A DNA stretch of 64,000 nucleotides, taken from positions 1 to 64,000 of the forward strand of contig JAOIZZ010000007.1 of NCBI GenBank assembly GCA_028227395.1, written 5' to 3'. The notes below the pieces were generated by a model that was given only the letters and a program-made list of their open reading frames with translations, was not told where the DNA came from and ran no database searches. Positions 29,621-40,021 of this stretch are shown here, one piece after another. Source of the DNA: Woeseiaceae bacterium (lineage in GTDB: Bacteria > Pseudomonadota > Gammaproteobacteria > Steroidobacterales > Woeseiaceae). Made by a program: the position numbers and the translations under genes. How positions within the stretch are numbered: position 1 is the first letter of the stretch; the number at the start of each line of letters is the position of its first letter.

Positions 29621-32107
29621 ATGCGCCAAATTATTTTTTTTATAACTATGTTAATGATGATCAGTCCAGCTACTTGGTCCGATGCAATTCGTCAAACAAA
29701 AGGAGATTTCTATGATGCCTTTCGTCAATTAGATGTTGATCTTCCTAGTCCTAATGTATACAGAACAGCCTCGGGAGCACCAGGCCCTCAATACTGGCAA
29801 CAAGAAGCTGATTACCATATAAAATTAAAACTAGATGAAAATAAACGTCACATTGAGGCCTCAGAAGAAATTACATACAAAAATAATTCACCAGATACTT
29901 TAAATTATATCTGGCTGCAGTTAGATCAAAACAGATTTGCTGATAATTCACTTCAACGAAGATCTGCGAATGTTTTAGGTAATTCTAATAGAGATGGCAG
30001 TGATCGATTAACTTATAATCAAATCGCGGTTGATCAACTCGCCAAAGATATCGATTACGGTTATGACATAAAAAAAGTCATAGATAACAAAGGTAATCCA
30101 ATTCCATTCACAATCGTGGATACTATGATGCGTCTAGATATTGAAGAGGCTCTAGCACCTGGAGATAAAATAACTTTTTCTATTGATTGGTCTTTCAATG
30201 TCTTATTGGAAGCGCGTGTTGGCAGTAGGGGTGGTTATGAATATTTTCCTGAAACTGATACCTCAATTTATTTTTTGGCTCAATGGTTTCCACGTCTCGC
30301 AGCCTATACAGATTACGCTGGCTGGCAACACAAAGCATTCCTTGGTAGTGGAGAATTTACGCTAGAGTTTGGAGATTATACAGTCGAAATTACTGTCCCT
30401 GATGATCATATTGTTTCGGCAACCGGGGAATTACAAAATCCCAAAGAAGTTCTTACAAAAGAGCAAAGGGAGCGACTTAAGAAAGCGGATGATGCGACAA
30501 AACCAATTTTTATTGTTACTCCACAAGAAGCATTAGAGAACGAGAAAGAAAAATCTAATGGTCAGAAAACCTGGATTTTTAAAGCTGATAAGGTGCGTGA
30601 TTTTGCCTGGTCCAGCTCTAGAAAATATATTTGGGATGCTATGACGCATCATCAAGATGACAAGAAACAACCGACTGTTTTAGCGATGTCTTTTTATCCA
30701 AATGAGGCTGAGCCTATCTGGTCAAAATATTCAACGCATGCTGTGGTTCACACGCTTGATGTTTATTCCAGATTCTCATTTGCCTATCCCTACCCTACAG
30801 CTCAATCAGTCAATTCATGGAAAAGTGGTGGCATGGAATACCCGATGATTACCTTCAATGGTTATAGGCCTGAGCTATTTGAGAGCAAAAAGGAAGAAGA
30901 AGATGTTGATAATGAACAAAAAGATGAAGACCCAAAAAATACCTATTCAAGAAGAACTAAATACGGTTTGATTGGCGTCATTATTCATGAAATTGGTCAT
31001 ATATATTTTCCAATGGTGGTTAACTCTGATGAACGCCAATGGACCTGGATGGACGAAGGGATAAATAGCTTCTTAGATTATCTTACTGCAATTGAGTGGG
31101 AAGAAAAATATCCCACATATGGAAATGATGCAAATGTTCTTGATTATATTACTGACTATATGCAAAGCGAGAATCAGGTTCCAATTATGACAAATTCTGA
31201 CTCAGTACTAAGATTGGGACCAAATGCATACTCGAAACCTACCGCAGCACTAACAATATTGCGAGAAACAGTCATCGGTAGAGAGCAATTTGATTTTGCA
31301 TTTAAAGAATATTCACAGCGATGGAAATTTAAGCGCCCAACTCCATCAGATTTTTTTAGAACAATGGAGGATGCATCTGGTGTAGATCTAGATTGGTTCT
31401 GGCGTGGATGGTTTTATTCTACAGATCATGTGGATATCGCTTTAACCTCGGTAAGAGAATATAAAGTATCCACAACAAATCCTGAGGTCGAATTTCCATT
31501 TAATATGAATGAATATGATGCGCGGACACCTGAGGCATTAACGCAAATAAGAAATCGTGATGAAGAGAAAGTGACTTATTTGAAACGAAATCCTGAATTG
31601 GCAGATTTCTATAATGAAAACGATAGATTCACAGTCAGTAATAAAGATAAAAATAAACATTCCTCTCTCATAGATGGTCTGGAAACATGGGAATATAGCG
31701 CTCTAGTAAGAGCTATTGAAGAAAATGATTTTATTTATTTTGCTGATTTTGAAAATATAGGTGGATTGAATTCCCCATTACCCATAATGATTACTTATAC
31801 GGATAATACTGAAGAGTTTTTAACTATACCGGCGGAAATTTGGCGTCGCAGTTACAAGAAGGTCACTAAATTATTAATTAGACAAAAAGCGATAAAATCT
31901 ATCGCATTAGACCCTCGACATGAGACAGCTGATACGGACTTTTCTAATAATTATTTCCCAAGTCAAATAGAAAAATCTCGTATTGAGCTCTATAAATCAG
32001 ACTTTAAACGACGAGATTTAATGGCAGATATGTTAACAAAACTTAGAAAAAGAAAGACGGGGGAAGATGAAACAGAACGAACTGTCCCTCTTATAAAATC
32101 TAAGTGA
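29621..32107 (+). CDS. M1-family zinc metallopeptidase, secreted
   Basis: Signal peptide; SGGMEYPMITF (GAMEN-like); HEIGH-X18-E (HEIGHIYFPMVVNSDERQWTWMDEG). Confidence 0.9.
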   Translation: MRQIIFFITMLMMISPATWSDAIRQTKGDFYDAFRQLDVDLPSPNVYRTASGAPGPQYWQQEADYHIKLKLDENKRHIEASEEITYKNNSPDTLNYIWLQLDQNRFADNSLQRRSANVLGNSNRDGSDRLTYNQIAVDQLAKDIDYGYDIKKVIDNKGNPIPFTIVDTMMRLDIEEALAPGDKITFSIDWSFNVLLEARVGSRGGYEYFPETDTSIYFLAQWFPRLAAYTDYAGWQHKAFLGSGEFTLEFGDYTVEITVPDDHIVSATGELQNPKEVLTKEQRERLKKADDATKPIFIVTPQEALENEKEKSNGQKTWIFKADKVRDFAWSSSRKYIWDAMTHHQDDKKQPTVLAMSFYPNEAEPIWSKYSTHAVVHTLDVYSRFSFAYPYPTAQSVNSWKSGGMEYPMITFNGYRPELFESKKEEEDVDNEQKDEDPKNTYSRRTKYGLIGVIIHEIGHIYFPMVVNSDERQWTWMDEGINSFLDYLTAIEWEEKYPTYGNDANVLDYITDYMQSENQVPIMTNSDSVLRLGPNAYSKPTAALTILRETVIGREQFDFAFKEYSQRWKFKRPTPSDFFRTMEDASGVDLDWFWRGWFYSTDHVDIALTSVREYKVSTTNPEVEFPFNMNEYDARTPEALTQIRNRDEEKVTYLKRNPELADFYNENDRFTVSNKDKNKHSSLIDGLETWEYSALVRAIEENDFIYFADFENIGGLNSPLPIMITYTDNTEEFLTIPAEIWRRSYKKVTKLLIRQKAIKSIALDPRHETADTDFSNNYFPSQIEKSRIELYKSDFKRRDLMADMLTKLRKRKTGEDETERTVPLIKSK

Positions 32108-32124
32108 GTATTTAGGATCTCATT

Positions 32125-32613
32125 ATTCTTTATTGCAAAAGTATAGTTTTCCTATTGTTAACGATATTCGCGTCGAGCGCATTTGCTCATCGTGAACCAG
32201 GAATATTGACAACCATTGAATGGAATAATTGGATTGAGCGAACCGAAATTATTCATAGAGTTCATACGCATGATGCTGAAATAGGCGTAGCTGTTGTAGA
32301 TAACCTGCCATTATTATCTGTTGCTAATGACGAAGACCTAGCACGTATTGCTCTCTATGTTGAAAACCATTTTTCCATTTTAGGTAAAGAAGGTTCCCTC
32401 AATATTCAGCTCATAGGAGCGGAGCTTATTGGTGATTATATTTTTATATATCAAGAATGGATAGAGCCATTATCACCCAATATCTTTATAAAAAACGATA
32501 TTCTTCGTGAAATATATCCTTTGCAAATAAATCAAGTCAATATTATTTCTGAAGGTAATATTAGAACATTAATCTTTACTGAAAATGAAACTATACTTCC
32601 ATATTTAGAATAA
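32125..32613 (+). CDS. Small secreted DUF6702-like protein, probable ATT start
   Basis: Frame open from 32116. ORF track starts at TTG 32155, which leaves a truncated signal peptide; ATT at 32125 sits 7 nt after AGGA and gives MLYCKSIVFLLLTIFASSAFA-HREP. Confidence 0.6.
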   Translation: MLYCKSIVFLLLTIFASSAFAHREPGILTTIEWNNWIERTEIIHRVHTHDAEIGVAVVDNLPLLSVANDEDLARIALYVENHFSILGKEGSLNIQLIGAELIGDYIFIYQEWIEPLSPNIFIKNDILREIYPLQINQVNIISEGNIRTLIFTENETILPYLE

Positions 32614-32710
32614 TCGAATCTCATGTTTCCATAAGCTAAAATTCTTGTTATATTGCGCCCGCGTAAAATAAATTCACACAACAATTTTAATCTCGACATG
32701 GGACTTCAAT

Positions 32711-33385
32711 GTGAGCATTAACAAAAAAAAACAAAGCTATAGAGATATAAAATTAGGCTTAGTCCTGGTTTTGGTTATTATTATATCAACAGTATTAATG
32801 TTGCAAAAAACTGCCAGTCTCGTTGATGAGCGTCGAGTATCAAAATTTGAAACCATTGAGTCAAGAATAGAGCCATTTGGAAGAGTCAGTATACCCAATG
32901 AAGGCTCTGAGATTGTTTATTCTCTTGAAGAAGAAATAGAATCAGCAGAAATCACACCTGAACCAATAATTTTAGAATCAAAAATGGTTGAGCTGTCAAC
33001 AGGCTCTGAACATACCATAAGAATGTTGAATGTTGGGCCAGAAGGGACTATGGTTTTTGACCCTGCAGTCATTAAAGTATCTGTTGGAGATACCATACAT
33101 TTTAAAGCAACGGATTTTGCTCACAATTCTGTTTCCGTTCCTAATATGATTCCTAACGGAGCAACAAGTTGGACTGGCTTACTAAATGAAGATATATCCA
33201 TACAACTAGACAATGAAGGAATTTATGTATTCCAGTGTGACCCTCACTTAATGATGGCCATGATTGGTGTTATTCAAGTTGGCGATGCAGTTAATTATGA
33301 AGAAATTAAACAAACTTCGATAAACTTTCAAAAGAACTTTATGATGAATGCTGATCGACTAGATGATTATCTTGGTCGTTTATAA
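32711..33385 (+). CDS. Membrane-anchored pseudoazurin-like blue copper protein, GTG start
   Basis: N-terminal TM helix and linker, then VGDTIHFKATDFAHNSVSVPNMIPNGA...GIYVFQCDPHLMMAMIGVIQVGD (His/Cys/His/Met copper ligands). Confidence 0.85.
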   Translation: MSINKKKQSYRDIKLGLVLVLVIIISTVLMLQKTASLVDERRVSKFETIESRIEPFGRVSIPNEGSEIVYSLEEEIESAEITPEPIILESKMVELSTGSEHTIRMLNVGPEGTMVFDPAVIKVSVGDTIHFKATDFAHNSVSVPNMIPNGATSWTGLLNEDISIQLDNEGIYVFQCDPHLMMAMIGVIQVGDAVNYEEIKQTSINFQKNFMMNADRLDDYLGRL

Positions 33386-33568
33386 TCTCTTTACAATAAA
33401 CAAATCAATAACCATGCCAAGAAAAGTAAATAAATAATTAAGGTCTCTAATTCGATGCATACGAAAGACGTCATTATGATAATCAAACCGATACAACTTG
33501 GTTTAATAATTATCACGATATAGTGTATAAATAACTTATAAGTAATAAAACTCAATCGATTATGAATT

Positions 33569-33805
33569 ATGGAAAAATATATAAATAAAATTATTCACAA
33601 ACTAAAAGAAACTATCCCGAATGATGTGGAAGTTCTAAAAAATGATATTGAGCAGAATTTTCAATCTGCAGTCAACGCTAAAATCAAAAAACTGGATCTC
33701 GTGACTCGTGAAGAATTTGAAATTCAAGAAGAAGTTCTCCATAGGACACGTGAAAAATTGGAGCAATTAGAAGAGCAAATGGAAGTGCTTAATAAAACTC
33801 AATAA
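33569..33805 (+). CDS. ubiK: Ubiquinone biosynthesis accessory factor UbiK (YqiC/BMFP family)
   Basis: Short amphipathic/coiled-coil protein: VKNDIEQNFQSAVNAKIKKLDLVTREEFEIQEEVLHRTREKLEQLEEQM. Confidence 0.88.
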   Translation: MEKYINKIIHKLKETIPNDVEVLKNDIEQNFQSAVNAKIKKLDLVTREEFEIQEEVLHRTREKLEQLEEQMEVLNKTQ

Positions 33806-33839
33806 CTAAAAGACTTTTTTCTTAAAGGAATTTATCGTC

Positions 33840-35129
33840 GTGCACTTCTTTCTCTGCCTGTCATTTTTAATAATAATTCCAAAAACCTTATACGCTCAAA
33901 CTCTTAATTCTGGTGATACTGCCTGGATGTTAGTCTCAACGGTATTAGTTTTATTCATGACATTACCTGGACTAGCACTTTTTTATGCTGGTCTTGTGAG
34001 AAGAGGAAATGTTTTATCAGTTCTTATGCAGTGCTTTACCATTACATGTATTGCTTCTTTAGTTTGGATTATTTATGGCTATAGCATTGCTTTTAAAGGT
34101 GATGGTCTTTTTATTGGTGATTTAAGTGCAATTTTTTTAAGGGGAGTATCGAGAGATACCTTATTTGGAACAATACCAGAAACAGTTTTTATTATGTTTC
34201 AAATGACATTTGCTGTTATAACGCCCGCCCTAGTAGTTGGTGCATTTGCAGAAAGAATGAAATTTGGTGCCATGTGTATATTTTCTTTTCTTTGGCTTAC
34301 CTTTGTTTATCTTCCCGCCTGTCATATGGTTTGGGGTGGAGGAATATTAGCTAAGATGGGCGTAATAGACTTTGCTGGTGGTCTTGTAGTTCATGTAACC
34401 TGTGGAATTGGAGCCCTTGTAGCAGCAAAAATATTAGGACCGAGAAGAGGTTTTCCAGAAACTGCTATGCCCCCTCACAATAGAACCATGGTAGTAATTG
34501 GAGCTTCAATGTTATGGGTTGGATGGTTTGGTTTTAATGCGGGTAGTGCTTTAGCGGCAAATACAGATGCTGGGATGGCGATGTTAGTCACTCATATAAG
34601 TGCTGCTTTGGGGGCACTTACTTGGATCTCTATTGAGTGGATAAAACAAGGCAAGCCAACCGTGATTGGAATAGCAACTGGGATGGTTGCGGGATTAGCC
34701 AGCATAACTCCTGCAGCTGGCAATGTGGGGCCTCAAGGAGCAATTATTATTGGAATATTAGCAGGCTTTATATGCTTCTATGCAACTCAAGCGATTAAAG
34801 GTTTCTTTAATATAGATGATTCACTAGATGTATTTCCAGTTCATGGAGTTGGTGGGATGCTCGGACTCATAATGTTGTGTTTTGTCGGTACAGAAAATAA
34901 CTTACTAGGTTCAGGAGCGGCCGGTTTGTCATCAATTGCAGAAGGAAGTTCAATGCTACAATTGGTAATTCAACTTAAAGGAATATTACTAATAGGCATC
35001 TGGACGGCTATTGTATCTTGGACTATTCTTAAAACAATTGGGCTCTTTACGGATCTTCGAGTCACTGAAGAAGAAGAATACGAGGGGCTTGATAAAAGTT
35101 TACATGATGAAACTGGATATAATTTTTAA
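33840..35129 (+). CDS. amtB: Ammonium transporter, GTG start
   Basis: DTAWMLVSTVLVLFMTLPGLALFYAGLVRRGNVLS; FNAGSALAANTDAGMAMLVTH; DVFPVHGVGGMLG. Confidence 0.95.
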   Translation: MHFFLCLSFLIIIPKTLYAQTLNSGDTAWMLVSTVLVLFMTLPGLALFYAGLVRRGNVLSVLMQCFTITCIASLVWIIYGYSIAFKGDGLFIGDLSAIFLRGVSRDTLFGTIPETVFIMFQMTFAVITPALVVGAFAERMKFGAMCIFSFLWLTFVYLPACHMVWGGGILAKMGVIDFAGGLVVHVTCGIGALVAAKILGPRRGFPETAMPPHNRTMVVIGASMLWVGWFGFNAGSALAANTDAGMAMLVTHISAALGALTWISIEWIKQGKPTVIGIATGMVAGLASITPAAGNVGPQGAIIIGILAGFICFYATQAIKGFFNIDDSLDVFPVHGVGGMLGLIMLCFVGTENNLLGSGAAGLSSIAEGSSMLQLVIQLKGILLIGIWTAIVSWTILKTIGLFTDLRVTEEEEYEGLDKSLHDETGYNF

Positions 35130-35196
35130 GCCTTAACCTCCGTATGCCATTTAATGTATGTTATAAATTAAATAATATTTTGAAAAAGGTTTCGCT

Positions 35197-36114
35197 ATGG
35201 ATATTCGAATTGCAACTCGTAAGAGTGAGTTAGCTCTATGGCAGGCAAAGCATGTAGCTGTCCTATTAAATGACCTTCCAGAAATCAATAATGTTACTTT
35301 GATTCCCTTAAGTACCAAAGGTGATCAAATACTAGATACCAGTTTACAAAAAATAGGTGGAAAAGGTCTTTTTATTAAAGAGCTTGAAGTCGCAATGACT
35401 GAAAATAGAGCAGATATTGCCGTTCATTCCATGAAAGATATGCCAGTCGTTGTTCCGACAGGTTTCTGTATTGCAGCAACGCTAGAACGTGAATCTCCTT
35501 TTGATGCTCTAATTTCGAAAAATAATCAACGTCTTTTAGAACTCCCCAAAGGTTCGATTATAGGAAGTTCTAGCCTTCGTCGCCAAGCACAAATTTTAAA
35601 TATAAGGCCTGATATAAAAGTCAAAGACCTACGGGGAAACGTCAATACAAGAATAAATAAACTAGATAGAGGCGAATATGATGCAATTGTACTCGCTTAT
35701 GCCGGTTTAAAAAGACTTGGTTTATCTGAAAGAATTTCCCAAACTTTTCTACCTGAGGACATGGTTCCAGCAGCAGCACAAGGAGTAATAGGTATTGAAT
35801 GCCAATCAGAAAAAATTGAACTCATCGCAATATTAGCTCAGCTTAATAATAAAATTTCAGAACTAACTACATCCGCAGAAAGATCAGTTAACAGAGATCT
35901 GCAAGCAACCTGCCAATCACCCATCGGAACTTATGCAATCATTCAAAAGGATAAATGTATCATTGAATCAATTGTGGCATCTCCAGATGGCTCAAAAATA
36001 ATAAGAGAGTTAATAGAGGGGCATAAAAAAGAAACAAAGACTCTTGGAGCAAGGTTAGCAGCTCGTTTAATCAAAAATGGCGCTGATGAGATCCTCAATA
36101 TAAATTCACTATGA
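35197..36114 (+). CDS. hemC: Hydroxymethylbilane synthase
   Basis: IATRKSELALWQAKHV, ADIAVHSMKDMPVVVP, GSSSLRRQAQI, LQATCQSPIG cofactor Cys. Confidence 0.97.
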   Translation: MDIRIATRKSELALWQAKHVAVLLNDLPEINNVTLIPLSTKGDQILDTSLQKIGGKGLFIKELEVAMTENRADIAVHSMKDMPVVVPTGFCIAATLERESPFDALISKNNQRLLELPKGSIIGSSSLRRQAQILNIRPDIKVKDLRGNVNTRINKLDRGEYDAIVLAYAGLKRLGLSERISQTFLPEDMVPAAAQGVIGIECQSEKIELIAILAQLNNKISELTTSAERSVNRDLQATCQSPIGTYAIIQKDKCIIESIVASPDGSKIIRELIEGHKKETKTLGARLAARLIKNGADEILNINSL

Positions 36115-36878
36115 AAAAAGCTGAGCTAAAAAATATCGGTGTACTTGTCACTCGACCCAATAACCAAAACCAAGAATTAAATAGCGCTATAAAGAACCAT
36201 GGAGGTAACTCCATTTTATTTCCTGTAATAAATATAAAACCTTTTTCATATACAACTATTAAGTCTAATAAAGAGCAATTGAAACTTGCCTCTATTGTGA
36301 TATTTGTAAGCGTTAATGCTGCTATAAATGGAGCAAATCATTTTGACTTTACAGACACAAAAGTCATTGCCATCGGCCCGAGCACAAAAGACTATCTTGA
36401 AAAAAATAATATAACGGTAAGCTATTACCCAAAAGAAGGATATAACAGCGAAAAATTACTCCAGCACGCCATGCTAAGTAATGTAAAAAATCAAATAATC
36501 ACTATCATCCGTGGTGAAGCTGGAAGAAGAATTTTAGGTGATGAGCTGTCCAGACGTGGGGGGGAAGTTCAATATCTAGAAACATACAAAAGAGAACAGC
36601 AAAGACATACAAAAGAGGAGATCACTAGTCTAAAGAAAAATTTTCGCGATGGAATTATACATTTTATCGTAATAATGAGTTTTGAAACATTTGAATATCT
36701 ATCAATAATATTAAACTCAAACCATATCAAACTTCAAAATTCGATAAAGTTTGTGGTTCCAAGTCAGCGAATTGCCGATAAAATACATGCTTGCTCTAAA
36801 AATAATACCTGCATTATTTCTCCTGATACTCAAATTTTATCGATTATTGATGCGATTCAAAAAAATAGGTTAGTCTGA
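36111..36878 (+). CDS. hemD: Uroporphyrinogen-III synthase
   Basis: GVLVTRPNNQN start, FVSVNAAINGA, IIRGEAGRRILGDELSRRGGEV; between hemC and hemX. Confidence 0.9.
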   Translation: MKKAELKNIGVLVTRPNNQNQELNSAIKNHGGNSILFPVINIKPFSYTTIKSNKEQLKLASIVIFVSVNAAINGANHFDFTDTKVIAIGPSTKDYLEKNNITVSYYPKEGYNSEKLLQHAMLSNVKNQIITIIRGEAGRRILGDELSRRGGEVQYLETYKREQQRHTKEEITSLKKNFRDGIIHFIVIMSFETFEYLSIILNSNHIKLQNSIKFVVPSQRIADKIHACSKNNTCIISPDTQILSIIDAIQKNRLV

Positions 36879-36884
36879 ATATTA

Positions 36885-37931
36885 ATGAATAAAAATAACG
36901 ATAAAAAAAATCTATCCATTAAAAATAATTCTGAAGATAAAAAATCTTGGATTATCATCATCATGCTTGCGGTTATCTCGATATTTATATTTGGACTTTA
37001 TTTCTATTTTATCAATAACTATACAAATATGGATATTCCAAAAAACAATATCCGTTCTCTGGAGAGTGAAATTATCAGACTAGAAAGTTTGGTTGATGAA
37101 AATAAAAAAAATAATCAAACACTTTTTGAGCAACAAACACAATATTCTAATTTAATCGCATTATTATCAAAAAAAATTGATAATAATTTAAATACCGCAC
37201 AATTGCAGCCCGAGCAAACACAGAAATTATGGCTTCTAGCTGAAATTAAGTACTTATTAAACCTTGCCAATACTCAATATCTCCTCTCTTATAATATCGA
37301 TTCAGCCCTTTTAGCTTATGAATTGGCGCTTGAAAAAATAAAGTCATCAAACATACCTGATTTAATTAATATTGAGAACTCTATTAAAAAAGAACTCAAT
37401 ATACTTAATGACTTCAATGCTTATAACTCAGAGAATTTAATTAAATTTTTTGAAGAAATTATGGAAAAGAGTAAATTATTCCCTTTCAATGAAGATGCTA
37501 AAGATAACACTGAATTGCCTATAAATGACTCATCTTGGCCTACAAAAATAATGCAATCCATCAAAGATTCGATGCAAAAAATTATAATTGTTAGAAATAC
37601 TTCAAAAATAAATCTTAATGAAGTCTATCAACCATCCAGTAAAATTATTTCTGCTCGACTCTTAACTTCATTCATGGATATAAAAGTAGCGCTTATAAAC
37701 AACAACCAAAAGAATTATCAAAGATTACTGAAAAATACTATTAATTGGATTGAGCGCTTCTATGACCAAGAAACATCCATCGTCAAAGATACTTTAAATG
37801 ATTTAAATAAAAAATATGAATATATAATTGTAGGTCAAAAACCTGATACCTCTGCAACACTCCTCTTAATTAATGAATATGAGGATATGTTAAATAAAAA
37901 TAAATTCGATACTGAGAATTCAAATAAATGA
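36885..37931 (+). CDS. hemX: HemX-like membrane protein
   Basis: Single N-terminal TM, coiled coil, LWLLAEIKYLLNLANTQYLL motif; position in hemCDXY. Confidence 0.85.
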   Translation: MNKNNDKKNLSIKNNSEDKKSWIIIIMLAVISIFIFGLYFYFINNYTNMDIPKNNIRSLESEIIRLESLVDENKKNNQTLFEQQTQYSNLIALLSKKIDNNLNTAQLQPEQTQKLWLLAEIKYLLNLANTQYLLSYNIDSALLAYELALEKIKSSNIPDLINIENSIKKELNILNDFNAYNSENLIKFFEEIMEKSKLFPFNEDAKDNTELPINDSSWPTKIMQSIKDSMQKIIIVRNTSKINLNEVYQPSSKIISARLLTSFMDIKVALINNNQKNYQRLLKNTINWIERFYDQETSIVKDTLNDLNKKYEYIIVGQKPDTSATLLLINEYEDMLNKNKFDTENSNK

Positions 37932-39109
37932 AGTATGGTTTCTTTATAGTTGCAACAATTTTAGCTAGTGCTTTTGTTTCAGAGTTGCTGTTAAAAGATT
38001 CCGGTTATGTTGCGATTTATTACCAAAATTATGTCATAGAAATGTCCTTACTAATCTTTTTATTAGTTTTTTTCTTAGTAATCATTCTTTTGTTTTTTGT
38101 AAAAAAAATCTTTGGTACGCCAAATTTAATTTTTAAAAAAACTAATTTATATAAAAAAAGAAACGCCAATGACTTGCTCGAACAAAGCTATCTAATGATG
38201 GCACGAGGTAATTATAAAAAGGCCGAGAAATACGCAAAAAATTCACTCAAATATTCTGACACTCCTTTAATAGCATACTTGCAAGGAGCAATAGCCGCAG
38301 ATAAGCAAAATCTTCAAAAAAAGCGAGATGATTGGATCAGCAATGCCTACGAAAATTACCCCAAAGGTAATGAAGCAATACTTCTGCTCCAAGCTAAATT
38401 TCAACTGTCTGACCGAAACTTCGAAGATGCACGTACGACATTAAATAAAATCAAAAAAATAAATAATAATAGTATAGAAACCCTAAATCTTTTAAAAAAT
38501 TTGTATATTGAATTAAAAGATTGGCAAAAATTATTGGATATATTACCTTTACTGAGAAAATTCAAAAAATCGAATATGCCATCTTTAGAAAAGATAGAAT
38601 CCATAGCCTATATTCATATTATGAATACTACTAATGATACAAAAAAACTAAATCAAATTTGGAGTAGAGCACCTAAAATCCTCAAAAATAATGTCGAATT
38701 CACTAAAGTCTATTGCCAAAGATTAATTACAGATAATCAAGAAGATCTAGCATCAAAAACAATAACTTCTTTTTTAAACAAAGACTATGATTACACTTTA
38801 GTCTCAATGTATTCGCTAATGAATATTGATAATGCTGAAATCAGTCAAAAAAATATAATGCGATGGATGAAAACTCATGGTAAACGTGATGAATTATTAA
38901 TTGTTGCAGCAGCTATCTGCAATAAAGAAAAATTGTGGGGACAAGCCAGTCGCTATCTTGAAGAATCAATAAGCATATCTCCCTCTTCTGAAGCTTTATT
39001 TAAACTCGGTGAAGTGCTCTCACATCTTGGTAAAACTAAGGCAGGAAATTTCGCTTTTGAAAGGGCCTTAAAAATCCAATCTAACTTAGAAAAGAATAAC
39101 CAAATATGA
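37928..39109 (+). CDS. hemY: HemY-like protein with two N-terminal TMs and TPR-like repeats
   Basis: YVAIYYQNYVIEMSLLIFLLVFF, LLEQSYLMMARGNYKKAEKYAKNS; overlaps hemX. Confidence 0.87.
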   Translation: MKYGFFIVATILASAFVSELLLKDSGYVAIYYQNYVIEMSLLIFLLVFFLVIILLFFVKKIFGTPNLIFKKTNLYKKRNANDLLEQSYLMMARGNYKKAEKYAKNSLKYSDTPLIAYLQGAIAADKQNLQKKRDDWISNAYENYPKGNEAILLLQAKFQLSDRNFEDARTTLNKIKKINNNSIETLNLLKNLYIELKDWQKLLDILPLLRKFKKSNMPSLEKIESIAYIHIMNTTNDTKKLNQIWSRAPKILKNNVEFTKVYCQRLITDNQEDLASKTITSFLNKDYDYTLVSMYSLMNIDNAEISQKNIMRWMKTHGKRDELLIVAAAICNKEKLWGQASRYLEESISISPSSEALFKLGEVLSHLGKTKAGNFAFERALKIQSNLEKNNQI

Positions 39110-39939
39110 AATTTGTCATCGCAGGAGCCGGTTACACCGGTTTATCCGTAATAAAAAGATTATCAAAAGAAAATACTACTTACATTTCTAGAACCAAACA
39201 TGATTTTCCTGACTGTAATTGTAAAATAATTGATCTCGATAATGAGATCAATCCAATAAAGCTTGAGACTCCTTATGTACTTCTTTATACCATCCCACCT
39301 AACCCATCAATGGACATTGATATTAGACTCTCATCATTACTAAAGAATATTTCACCATTACCAAAAAGAATAGTCTATATGAGCACTAGTGGTGTTTATG
39401 GCAATCAAAATGGAAAATTGATCGATGAGCTTATAAAACCAAACCCAAAAACCAACAGAGCGAAAAAAAGATTGGCAGCAGAGCAATTTTTGTATCATTG
39501 GTGCTCAATAAAAAATATCGAACTAATTATATTGAGAGTTTCTGGAATCTATGGCCCGGGTCGTCTGGGATTGGATAGAATAGATAAAGATTTCACTATA
39601 ATTAATGAACATGAAACTAGCTCAAGTAATCGAATACATATTGAGGATTTAACAACTTGCTGTATCGCTGCATTAGAGAACATAAATGCCTCAGGTATTT
39701 ATAATATTTCGGATGGTGATTTTAGGAGTAATACATGGTTTATTAAAAAACTATGCGAATTAAAAAATCTACCGCCACCAAAAGAAATCAAGCGCGAAGA
39801 AGCACTGTCTTCTTGGAGTAAAAAGAGAATCTCGTTCCTTGAAGAATCAAGATGTCTAGACACTAAAAAATTACACAAAGAACTAAAAATTAAATTACTT
39901 TATGGCAATGTCGAAAAAGGGATAAAGGCTAGTATTTAA
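39106..39939 (+). CDS. NAD-dependent epimerase/dehydratase family protein (YeeZ-like)
   Basis: FVIAGAGYTGLSVIKRL, YMSTSGVYGNQNG, ILRVSGIYGPGRLGLDR, RIHIEDL. Confidence 0.82.
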   Translation: MKFVIAGAGYTGLSVIKRLSKENTTYISRTKHDFPDCNCKIIDLDNEINPIKLETPYVLLYTIPPNPSMDIDIRLSSLLKNISPLPKRIVYMSTSGVYGNQNGKLIDELIKPNPKTNRAKKRLAAEQFLYHWCSIKNIELIILRVSGIYGPGRLGLDRIDKDFTIINEHETSSSNRIHIEDLTTCCIAALENINASGIYNISDGDFRSNTWFIKKLCELKNLPPPKEIKREEALSSWSKKRISFLEESRCLDTKKLHKELKIKLLYGNVEKGIKASI

Positions 39940-40021
39940 AAATAGTTACATTAAAACTATTAAATATAGTCAAAATACACATTGATAGTATTAATTCGGT
40001 TAATTTAGGAACTCGAATCAA

